Assembly (NCBI GenBank): GCA_021399445.1
Contig: JAJTUQ010000005.1
Coordinates: 4,650,001-4,714,000, forward strand
DNA from: Xylogone sp. PMI_703
Taxonomy: Eukaryota; Ascomycota; Leotiomycetes
DNA length: 64,000 nt
Direction of reading: 5' to 3'
In this document: positions 36,689 through 46,876 of the stretch, in pieces
Position numbering within the stretch: position 1 is the first letter of the stretch
Layout of the letters: each line of letters starts with the position of its first letter
The notes under the pieces: generated by a model
The model's input: the letters and a program-made list of their open reading frames with translations, nothing else
Told to the model about the DNA's origin: nothing
The model's database searches: none
Position numbers and translations under genes: made by a program

Positions 36689-39079
36689 TTATGCGTCTCG
36701 TCGGAATATCGTAGGCAGCTTTTGGACGTCGTTGAATGCAGGGTCTCTCGAGCTTGCAACGTCAACAAGTCTTACACCTTGGGGAATTGCAACACCGCGA
36801 CCTTTTCCAGCCTTATTCCACTGTGGTGGTTCCTCAAATTTTGGCGTTAGATCGATCAGCGGTTTCTGGCCGGTCAATGTCATACTTCGATCGCGTGCTG
36901 GTCCCGCATTTGTTTGAGGTCGATGGGTCATACTGCCAGCTCGAGGTCGACTAGTAGATCGGACTGAGAGAGTACGTTGTTCGCCGTAGCTCGCTGGTAG
37001 AGGGTGGCTTGCCTGCACGGGTGAAGTAACAGAATTCAGAAGTGAAGGCCCTTCGACAAATGGTCCACTGGCCGCTTCACGTTCTTGCAGCTCCTTCTGC
37101 CGTTGCGAATATGTTCTTCCTAACAATCCATTTGACAAGAATTCTCCTTCCTCTTCTCCGGGGGGTGGCTTATAAGAGACTGGCGGGCGCCGTTTGCTCT
37201 CCTGCCTCGAAGGCTTAGATAAGTTGACGCTATTGCGCATATGAAATGGAACTTGGCGCGGACGTTGTTCATCCTCCGAATCAGGATCGGACATAGAATT
37301 GAAGCGCTCCATAATTCCAAGAGGCTTGAATGATCCTATCGTATATGGATTCCCGTCTACAGACATCTGAGGGATGTGGCGGGATGGTCCACCCTTGGTC
37401 ATCGGTCTTCCATACTGGTCGGTTGAGGATTTCATCTTAGCATTGCCTTCGCCCATCTTGTTGACCAAATACCAACTGCGCCAGGTTTGCACCGCACGAT
37501 ACCACTTTTCCGACAAGTCCTCATCATCAGTACAGAAGAAGTGAACAAAGTTTTCGGTGTTTAGGAACATTACTGTCTTCTGTTGACTCTTTATTGCGTG
37601 ACAGAATTTCTTTGGGGGTTTTAGATTCTTTCTCAATTCATGCGGTGTAGGAGTATAAATGTCGAAGTCCGTCAAATGGCATAATGTTATAATATCCTTG
37701 TCATGGGGCTTCGCTCCCGACTTTTTGGCGAGGTAGATCTGTCCAGTTGGAAGGAGGGTGATATATCTCTTGTTCCACTTCCCAGGTTTCTGTGAGTGAT
37801 ACACGTGGACGGTTATCTCAGGAGGTACTTTTGCTGGAACCGAAGAAGCGTCCAAATCAAGATCATTCTTTGGGGAATCTGAGTTCTCGATAATAAGCGC
37901 ATTCTGCGTGTCACGATCCCAGGAATTCATGACATCTCGAATGTGCTCATAGCGCCGAATCCGACGTTCAAGGCCGAGTTGTCCATAAGATTCCAGCAAG
38001 ACCGCACAAGAGGGATTTATATTGTGAGACATAATATTAGCGGCTGAATAAATTAAATCCACCGGTGTAGTATCTGGGCTAATTGGTAGATTTATAGACG
38101 ACTGCTTGCAGCGAATTAGTACTCTCTGTTACTTGTTAGCATCTGTTTTGTACTCATTGGGAAGAGGCAGACCAACCCGTTCTCCCGCATTTACAGCCGA
38201 TACAGGAGCTTCGTTCCGGGGTGCTTGTGCAGATGCTCCCGGGTCACCAGATTTGGGCATGTCGTTACTAATCCTAGTGGTTGGAGGCTTATTTCCACTG
38301 CCATGTCCCAGAGATGGTGGAGGTGAGCCCTTCTTTAGCGTTGCACCTCTTTTCCTGGAGAAAAGGCCGAACTTTTCCTTGCTCTCGTTTGCAGACTGAT
38401 TCTGCGCAGAGGGAGGAGCTGCTGCTGCTGCTGCCGCCTCCAATTCTGCCTCGAGCCTTTCCAGGTCCTTGCGCTTTTGTTCTGCTAACCGCTTGGCATT
38501 CTCCGCTCCTGCAATTTCCGCGAGCTTGGCCTCCTCTCTTGCTGCTTGTTCCTGCATCGAGCGTTCATGAAATTCCTGACCGCCCATAGCTATTGGAGGC
38601 CCCATCCCAGGATAGGTGGGTGCCCGTTGTATCGGCCTTTGCGCGCCACCATCAGCGACCCGGTGCGCATGGTATCGAGACGGTGACGTAACTTTGTGCT
38701 CTTGTGCAGTGCTCGCCAATTGCCCCAGATCTCCCGTCCTAGTACGCAGAGGAATCAGGTTGCTTGTTGGACTGACCAGCGATGGCGATACTGGTGGTTT
38801 TATAGGAGCTTGCGCCTTGAGAAGAGCATGTGTCGGAAGAGGAGGCACTGGCTCAGGTAGTGGAGGTCTTGCGATCTGACCATCCTGCACCGTCACTTTG
38901 GGTCGCCTATACCTCGACATACTCCTGGTGACCGAGGCATCGTGCTGAGACGATTGCCTGGTGACCTGAGGAGGAGAGTTCGGTGCGCTTTTGGACGCAT
39001 TTGCCTGTCGCACAGATCGGTATCTCGAAAACTTGGGTGGAGCGACTACATCTGCATTGTCGATGTCTGCAGATGGCAT
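36689..39079 (-). CDS. RA and PH domain protein (Mig10/RIAM-like layout)
   Basis: Exons 39079-38195 and 38125-36689 give about 773 residues. The N-terminal 295 residues are Pro/Ser-rich, with a charged Ala-rich coiled coil (QEQAAREEAKLAEIAGAENAKRLAEQKRKD). The second exon opens with a ubiquitin-like RA domain (RVLIRCKQSSINLPIS .. VDLIYSAANIMSHNI), then a PH domain (PPEITVHVYHSQKPGKWNKRYITL .. LSEKWYRAVQTWRSWYLV), then a disordered Ser/Pro tail. Adjacent RA-PH is the arrangement of Grb7/Mig10/RIAM adaptors, so a role at the membrane downstream of a small GTPase in polarity or actin control is inferred. The 69-nt intron (donor GTAAAT, branch GCTAAC, acceptor ACAG) removes an in-frame TAA. A second donor 9 nt upstream (GTATCG) also keeps frame. 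Confidence 0.8.
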
Positions 39080-39806
39080 GGCTGTCGGTGTACTATTGCT
39101 CGAGGCGGTGCATAAAGGAGAATACTGGCTTTCTGTGTTGTCGTGAGACAGACGTATTCATGGTAGGTCGGAGGCGGAAGGAAGGTGAAGAGAAAAGTGA
39201 AGCTGGAGAATGAGCGAAGGGATCAGGAGCGTGCCCAGCCGCAATCTCGTAATGAGAACTTTAAGAGGAGGAAGCACGCTTGTTCTGTGGTACGCAAAAT
39301 CCCCGAGCGAGCCCCCTCCGTAATTTCGATTCCAGCAGCGTGTCTTGGCGCACAGACCCTGCAGACGATCCTCACTAAGGCTGTCCCGTCGAAGCCCTTC
39401 CGCGGGGCGAGCCTTAATGTGCAATTGTCTCTCTGTCACTTCTGGAAGAACGATGGGAAAATCTGAGATCTTGAAAATACCACGGTGACGATCAAGCCGT
39501 ATGCTTATCCAGCATCCCTGGCGAGGATCCGGTTTTCTACTCCGGAAACCATTCCACACTCCGGCATCTCCAACGTGTCTAGATGCCAGAGGTTCTTCTC
39601 CTTGTACTGTACGGCATTCAAAGCGAATTAAATCATGCCTCCTTTTTTTTGCTTTCTCAGACCGCCAGCATTAATATTGCTTTGCTAAGTTGCAATGGCC
39701 AATCAGCCAACGTAAGCTGCACCCGAAAAGGTCGTAATAAATAGAGACTGTGTATTTGCCGGAAGCCGACCTTGCTCTATGCCGGAGCTAATAAAGACAT
39801 GAAACT
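39080..39806. other. RA-PH promoter and 3' region of the reductase gene
   Basis: 727 bp with no supported gene. The overlapping frames 39158-39559 (minus) and 39185-39466 (plus) have no motif. Confidence 0.55.
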
Positions 39807-40968
39807 CTACTTCCTAAAAGCCCTCTGCTGCCATCTCCACCACCCCTTGAAATCCTGCGTCGAGACATTAATCCCTAAGTCCTTCAAGGCCTGTGTGCTT
39901 AGATGACAGTCGTACGGCCTCTGGGTCTTTGAGTTGGGATCATTTCCCTGAGTGTTTGGCTCCATCCCATCCAGGGGTAGCCCCATGATCTCTGCAAAGA
40001 GTTCACATATTTCGTACTTAGTAAACTTATCCTCGGAAGAGAACTGAAGAATTGTAGGAAGGCTATGCTTGTCCTCCGTCGCAAGATACTTTGTCGCGAC
40101 ATCTTAAATGGGAAGTCAGTTGGTTTCAAAATCAAAGCAAGCTTCTGAGCCTTATCATACCTTGACAAACCCTTCCTACATCTTCAGTATTCGTGGGATA
40201 TCTGATGGCCCAGTGATCCATCTTTATCTTAGCCTCTCCAGGTTTAATATCCTGCGCCTTCCAGATGCTACTCATAAGCGTATTAACTGCACTTTCCTCC
40301 GGCTTCTCTGCTTGTCCATATAAGACTGGCACCCGTAGTACGGCTCCCCATCCTACCTTCTTTGCCTTCTCATATTCGGCCAATGTAGCCTTCTCGCCAT
40401 CCAGTTTTGTCTCTCCGTAAAGATTGGTTGGTTTGGGCTCGGCTGTAGCTTCGTAAGGCGCATCACCTGGGATGCCAGGAAAGACATAGTCGGTAGAAAT
40501 GTAAAGCAGAAAGATAGAAGCAGAAGCGCAGAGACGTGCGAGGTTGGCTGATGCGGTTACATTGAGGGCTCTGGTCCCTTCTGGATCCGCATCGCATTTA
40601 TCAGGAAACCGATTCGCTGCGCCTGCATGTGGGTATCTTGTTAGCAGTCGACCTTCACGGTTGAAAGCCGCAGTAAGACATACAATGAACCACTACTTGC
40701 GGCCTACCCAACAGCTTGCATGTTAGCACTACTCCACCGTGATCATACCATTAATACCAGCAGGAAAATACTATGATAGGACACACTTGACTTCGTCTAA
40801 GACTCTGGCAATCTCTGCACCATCTCCAAGATCGAGTTTGACGATATCCGGTGGGTTTGCACGGCTAAAACCAGTGCCCACTACATTCCAATCAGCTCTC
40901 TTGAAAGCCTTGACGACCTGCCGGCCTAGAAGCCCTGTGGCGCCGGTTACGAGTACGGTCTTGGACAT
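39807..40968 (-). CDS. RmlD/MAT2B-like NAD(P)-dependent short-chain reductase
   Basis: Four exons (40968-40787, 40703-40684, 40622-40161, 40102-39807) give 319 residues. Extended SDR with [11 protein letters not shown] (TGxxGxxG nucleotide-binding motif) at the N-terminus, [14 protein letters not shown], the strand/Ser motif [12 protein letters not shown], and the catalytic YxxxK as [12 protein letters not shown]. Length and motifs fit the RmlD-type family that includes the beta regulatory subunit of methionine adenosyltransferase. Either regulation of S-adenosylmethionine synthesis or dTDP-sugar-type reduction is possible; the former is the usual annotation in fungi. Exon 2 is only 20 nt, but the phases close exactly, giving VKPQVVVHCAAN. 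Intron lengths are 83, 61 and 58 nt. Confidence 0.85.
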
Positions 40969-42208
40969 ATTAAAAGAGCTTCTATTAGAACAAGGTAGAT
41001 GTAGAGTGGGAAAATATCGCAAATGATCTCTGGCGGTTTAGATCCGATCGGCATCAATATTGAGATCTAATTATGACCAAGATGCATACGTCAGGGCTGC
41101 ATACTGCCAAGCATAAAACGCGAAGATCACAATACAGTCCCAAGTATCTTATTTGGAGTGATACGGTACAGATTCTGGAAAACTGACACTAAACGATCAC
41201 CGTCGAACCTACAGCCAGTACTTCCCCTATGCATCATCTCCGTATCAAATATCAAACTGCGTCAAATACACCACGCGTCCCTTGGATCATCCCTACTCTC
41301 TTCTTCACGACAGTCCTGAAAAGGAGCCCGTTCGTAATGAAAAAAGATTGCTCTTTGCTAAGAGAATTTTATTTCCAAAGATTCCCTGAAGGGCACATGG
41401 CCCCGCAGGAGCGGTCATGGTTATAGTTTTCAACTAGCAAAAACGCAATCTCGGACGAATCCTCACTGATATGCGTACTGCCCATGCACTAAGATGGAGA
41501 GAAAAGAAGGGAATCTTGCAAAGGGCGAGCTGAAGAATTTATAGACGTGGGAAAGTTCGCTAAGCGAGCTAGTGGGCCAATCACTAGCGAGTGAAAATCT
41601 AGGCAGTTCAGGCAGTCTAGCGAACCTAGGCAAAAATTACTGGTGCAAATGATGCAAAGCTGTCAAACGGCTGATTTTGTGTTTGACTGCTGTGCAAACA
41701 AACAACTAGGAGGCTCCAAGCAAACTTTGTCGACTTGATATCATTGACTGCATAAATCAACCAAGCATAATCTTATGTTAACTCATACTTTGGTACAGTA
41801 TACGACAATAATTAATTTGCTATCTAGACGTACTCTACTTTTACGACTACTTACCCAAACCCATGTCTAAATAGTAAAACGGACTGCAAAGGCTCCATAT
41901 ATTCCAAAGAGTACCGACATGGAAGTCAGAATATGGAGATTATGAAATGCAGTATTAATCAAGGGACATGTTGTCTTGGAAGCATGGCATTATTCTAGTA
42001 AACCGACGTTTTGCTACAGTAACGTCCAATAACGAGTCTTAACTTGGGACATGTATTGTTATCATCAATCGTAAAGTTTTATTAAAACTCGCTGGACGCG
42101 CTCTAGCTTGGTCATTCGCTGACAATTCCGTATAAAGTATACCTGGGCTATCAATAACTAACTCATTCATCTGAAACCGCCCAGGTCCCTTCAGGTGGCA
42201 TATCAGAT
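40969..42208. other. Intergenic region without a supported gene
   Basis: 1.24 kb holding the promoter of the reductase gene (right next to 40968) and the 3' region of the AMP-binding-like gene. The 65-codon plus-strand frame at 41229 has no motif. Confidence 0.5.
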
Positions 42209-44025
42209 CTATACCAGAGCTAAAGTCTGGTCCTCCTTGATTCTTCCAATGACATTGATGGACACCTCCTCACCTACCACTGCTGGTCCTCGAACAACGA
42301 TCTACGTTTGATGTCAGTAACACAGGTATATGGTGCTTTTGAAAAGGGACCTTACCTCTCCAATCGATGTCTTTTCAGTAGTCTTATGCTCTCCTTTATC
42401 CTTGAGATAGACTTCAAGGCAATTAAGTGGGGCTCCAAAATGCGAATACTTCTCTGATGTATTATCGATTCTGTAGTCATAGATATTCGTCTGTGCAACC
42501 GCTCCTGCTACCTTTGCGGCTGTTAAGGCATATACTATTCTCGCTCCAGTATAAATTCTCAAATCAGAAAGCACCTGTGCACTGAGCGGCTCCGACTCCA
42601 CACCGGCTTGCGCAGAAGTATAAATCAGTCTAAGTTTTCCCGGCGATGTGCTGAGACGAGGACGATGTGAATTGTAGATACGGGATAATGAGTTCTCAAA
42701 TGGCATCACACCATCCTGAGCAAGAGCACGGGTTTGAGAGAAATGAACGAGCTTGTACAATGGAGAGCTGAGTTTCTGAGCCGTCTCTGCATGGAGCTTG
42801 GCAAGAGTTGATGAAGACGCTACTATGATTGACGGTGCAATTCCCTGGCAGGCAGATGCAAGGTTAGGAGTTCGGCCAGCAACGGAGTTTAATGCGATAG
42901 AGGCGTTTGAAAATAGAGCCGTGAGAGTCATGACTAGTGGATAAATTGTCGAGAGAGAATCAGCCGGTAAGAAAAGGTCCGAATTGCTAATCCGTTGCAC
43001 TGTAGGGAGAGCGGCTATTTGGCCAGAGATGGCAGCTACAATATTAGCCTGGCTGTATTCAACAAGTTCTCCAATATCATTTGCTTCAGAAGGCCAGAAT
43101 GCAACGATATTCTTCATCTCGCCGTTGGTTCCTGCTGGAGGGAGTTCTGAGCTGGCGCTAGCCCCTTCATCCTGAACAAGGTCCTGCCAAGTGGAAACGT
43201 TTACTGCTCCACCAGTACCAGAGGGAATCTCGTTCCAGTCCATGTGCTTGCTACCCTCATCCACAACCCAGATGACTGCTTTTAATCCCTTGTAATTATT
43301 TGTCACAGCATCAAAGGGAAATGAACCAACAGCTGCGACAACAGTATCTGCTTGTGATTTTGCGAGTAAAGCCGTAACATCTTCAGTTGATTTATCGTAT
43401 GGAAGGAGGATAACCGTCAGTTCGTAGAATGCGCCAGCGAAGAGAGTTGCGAGGAATTCTATCGAGTTTGGGAGGTAAATAGCAACACGGCTGCCTCCAT
43501 TCTGCTTGATGTGTTGGCCAATGACATTTATTTGTCGAGTTATATCAGCTATTCTCGTTGTCAGTCTATATGCCATGCTTACAGGTTTGTTGGTAACTGA
43601 CCCAAGTTGTGCTCCAGAATCTGGTCAGTACCCAAAACAGTAAATAGACTTCCCCTCTCATTCTTCGTATTCTCCTCATGATCGGTGGGACCTGATACAA
43701 CCTTCCTCCATATATCCCTCAGATCTCCATCGCGTCCTCTCGCCCACTTGCTTGCTCCGGCATCTTTGACATTCAAGCCAGTATTGAGGGGCATGCCATG
43801 TGGAACAGAAGGTGATCTAAAAACTGCGGATTGTCCTTCGTGTCTTACATATGATGCCTGAGCTTGTCTAGCAAGGAGCATAGGATGCGAATCTGGATCG
43901 CGGCTTGTGAAAATCTGGTAGAAGATGAAGCTGACGAGAGCTCCGGCAAGACATGTTGTGTAGATATCCCAATCCGCGAACAGACCAGTAACAGTCTCAT
44001 CCAGCTTCAACAGAAGGTTATCCAT
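42209..44025 (-). CDS. Membrane-anchored AMP-binding-like protein, probable pseudoenzyme
   Basis: Exons 44025-43602, 43548-42356 and 42301-42209 give 569 residues. Start chosen at MDNLLLKLDETVTG, as in related fungal proteins I recall. One N-terminal membrane span (IYTTCLAGALVSFIFYQIF) precedes a conserved linker (SRDPDSHPMLLARQ). The fold of the acyl-CoA synthetase (ANL) N-domain follows, with SRVAIYLPNSIEFLATLFAGAF and a late GEIVVRGPAVVG. The family's Ser/Thr/Gly-rich P-loop is not present where expected (FWPSEANDIGELVEYSQANIV). The A5 region reads YALTAAKVAG instead of YGxTE, and the C-terminal lysine domain is missing. So adenylation is unlikely; a lipid-related binding role is a guess. 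Intron 1 (53 nt, donor GTCAGT, branch CTGAC) is inferred from frame and family continuity. Confidence 0.7.
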
Positions 44026-45689
44026 GGTGGCCGATAAAATTGGAGTAGAAAGATCAGGGCTCAAACAAGCGTGAGTCCCAAGATCGAATCACTAAATTGA
44101 CCTTCTAAAATGGAAAGTCACAGAAACGTACCGCGTGTCGTCAGAGGGCTGACGGGGATCAGTGCCGAATAATCCTATCCAGACCCCCCTCCCGCAGGTA
44201 CCCGAATTTACACCGAACAGTATTAACCCCGCATCCCCGCCAGCCCTCTTCGAAGCTATATTAGTTCAAATTCCGTTTTCTATACAGTATTTATGTGGCG
44301 TATGATCCACTACACAATCTGCTTGATACATTGTAGAGCAAATACTCTACCGATGTCTCACCCTCGGGAGAGGTTCAAATCCATAGTGAGCTGGCTACCT
44401 ATTCTAGGCCATTGAATCTTCGCCGTCACGAATATATATAATACAAAATAATCTTTGAATATCTGTAGGAGAGCAACCCGCCATATTGGAGTGTTTTGGC
44501 CTCATCAGTAGGAGCCAGTATTACACAGATAACGCTGCTAAAACTATGGTTTGAACTTTGAATCTAGGAAACCAATCTCTATCAGACCCCCTTTTTGGTC
44601 ATCTGATGGTCTACTTGATGCCATAACTAGGTTTGGGAACAATTTGGTTTTAAGTCATTATGTATCATATTATTTAATGAACAGATCCCTTGTTTTTAGA
44701 CTATGTTGGAGTTACACTGTGGAATGAGGAGAACTCAACTCCTAGTTTTCCGTGGGATATTAGTGCGTCATCCATGCCGTCTTATACATTTTGTTCTCTC
44801 GAGGCTATTCCAGCTACTGCTAGGTTCAACATAGCAAGATCAGCACCTTGAACTGTACTCTCAATTGGTAGAATTGATGTTAAAGTATCAGGATCACCAG
44901 GCTTGTCACCTCAAGTGGTTGCTCTTACTCTAGTCATGAAGAGATAGTGATTGTATGCGTAAAACAAACAGATTATAGAGCGTGTGAGGGTGGGAGTGAA
45001 AGTAAAAGAACCTAAGACAATAGAAATTCAACGAGATAAGTCATTTGATCATTATCTCAACAGACGAAAATTTGGCACCGGGATAAAGCTTAAATATGAC
45101 ACTGTCTAACAATCTGACTGAGACAAGAAATGATGAAATGAGATTATTATTTCCCATAGCTTGAAGCTATTCATTGCGAGCATCCCGTAAAACAACAAGT
45201 ACAAGTGTACTAGGAAATGTACCTGCTTTGACCTGCTATGATTGAATATGGCGAAATCTGACACCAGTTCTTCCTTGACCGAAGAAAATTCCCAAAATCC
45301 CCACTTGCCCGATATTGCTGTTGCAGGCGTTCGTTGCTGCAAGGACCTGGTGGTTGCTCCGGGCGCTAAAGCGAACCCGACAGGGATGTGGAAGTGCCCG
45401 GAAATTTAAGCTAGCGTGCAGAGCTTCGATATCAAAACAACTGGTGAACTTCAAGTCGCACCTCCACTATCAACCCTCAACATGTTAACGTAATAGGGCT
45501 GCTTTTCGCGTGTGTTTTACTAACATCCAGGTACCATAGATTGTCAGACCATCCCGAAGCAGCGTTTGGTAGGAGGTAAGATTGAGTGACGCCTATCCTG
45601 TTTATGCCTACCGTTAAGGTGTCATGAAATTGAGACTGATGGTATTAGTTATTAATCTTCTCTTAAGCGCTGTGTGCTTAATTTCAAAG
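44026..45689. other. Intergenic region, divergent promoters
   Basis: 1.66 kb between the AMP-binding-like gene and POM34, which are divergent. Mostly AT-rich. A tRNA-like string occurs at about 44333-44400 but does not fold as a tRNA. No reading frame is convincing. Confidence 0.5.
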
Positions 45690-46531
45690 ATGTCTGCCCA
45701 TGCTCGACCCTCGACTCCTGTTACCCAGGTATCATTGCCTGCGACTCCGCAGGCTGGCAACTGGAGACACCCCCAGTTTGATGAAATCACGAGAAGGCAG
45801 AATGCAACGAATTTCTCAGACAGAAATATCCTGCAGATAATTTACAATACGGGCGGATTAGCAGTGTTATGGCTCGTAGCACGGTTCTTGTGGGATAAGT
45901 GAGTATGATCTCGACGGCTTGCAGTCTCAAGGCTAACCTGCTATCAAGTTTTCCGACTGTTTTCCTCCCGAACGGATCGCTCCAGCCATATGCGACTTAT
46001 GCCTACCACACTCTACAAATGCTCTTCACGTTTAATATTGGCGTTGCCCTACTTCCTCTTTTCCGACCTAAAGACGACCTCTCTGACATCCCCCTTACTC
46101 CCGGCCAGCGTAAGCTCTTGGGTCTCCCTCCTAGCTCTGCGCCGCCTACACCTGGTTCTAGTTATATCACTCCACCAAGATATCCAAGAACATCAACCCC
46201 ATTGAGTGGCTCTGTAGGGAGCAAAGGAAGCTATTCAAATTCGCCATTGTCACGGAAAGGTAGCCCGAGCACCGGAAATTTCAATAGCTCACAATTCTCT
46301 CCAGCTTCGAGTCCACTATTTCAGAAAACAATGGCGGCTGGTTTGAATGGAAATAGAAGATCCTCCTACAATTCTTCTAGTCCTCTGGGATTTGGATCCA
46401 GTAGGATAAGTATGCCTGAGACACCAGGCTCACCAAGTCCCTCTGCCGCGAAAGGGGCCAGCGTGGGACTGAATAACAGATGGCTTTATGAGAAGATGAG
46501 ACGGAGTACAGAAAGCTCATACTACTCTTAG
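45690..46531 (+). CDS. POM34: Nuclear pore membrane protein Pom34
   Basis: Exons 45690-45898 and 45949-46531 (50-nt intron, donor GTGAGT, branch GCTAAC) give 263 residues. Start taken at MSAHARPSTPV; the frame is open for 22 more codons upstream. Two membrane spans close together (IIYNTGGLAVLWLVARFLW and TLQMLFTFNIGVALLPLF) are followed by the Pom34 motif DIPLTPGQRKLLGLPPSS. A Ser/Pro-rich tail ends in NNRWLYEKMRRS. Pom34 anchors the pore complex in the nuclear envelope with Pom152 and Ndc1. The family was recognised from the two-span layout and the LTPGQRKLLGL signature. Divergent from the AMP-binding-like gene and tandem with HID1. Confidence 0.85.
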
Positions 46532-46876
46532 TCAATGGAAGCCTTGTATAAATGGACAGATACCCAGTATGCGGTGCTGTTGTGTTCATGGATCTGGAGT
46601 TTTTGTGACCTTGTTTTTGGGAGTTTTGTAGGCATCGTAATTGTAAACATGAGTAATGAAACAGTTAAAATTATAGAAGCTACTTTACTAGAAAATAATT
46701 GCGCTGCCTTGTGCATATCCTGTTGCTCGAAAAATACACGTGGAACGAGCCGGCGCGGCAATCAACAAGCGTCATTCATAGCTGCGACAGAATAGTGTCA
46801 AACAGAGCAAACTTCCAAGCAAGTAACCACCAGAACAACCCCCAGGACCTATATCCCATGCAATGAGCGCATCATA
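46532..46876. other. POM34-HID1 intergenic region
   Basis: 345 bp containing the POM34 3' UTR and the HID1 promoter. No TATA box is evident, as often in housekeeping genes. Confidence 0.6.

Noticed and set aside
36689..39079. Two separate genes or a nonsense mutation at 38129
   Set aside because: The TAA lies within a well-formed 69-nt intron with branch GCTAAC; removing it rejoins the RA domain in frame.
39158..39559. 133-codon minus-strand frame between the RA-PH and reductase genes
   Set aside because: No motif, overlapped by a plus-strand frame; it lies where the RA-PH promoter is expected.
44333..44400. tRNA-like sequence with GGTTCAAATCC, the T-loop consensus
   Set aside because: The flanking bases do not form a T-stem (AGAGG against CCATA), the D-arm and acceptor stem are not found, and the TACTCTACC string would belong to the opposite strand.
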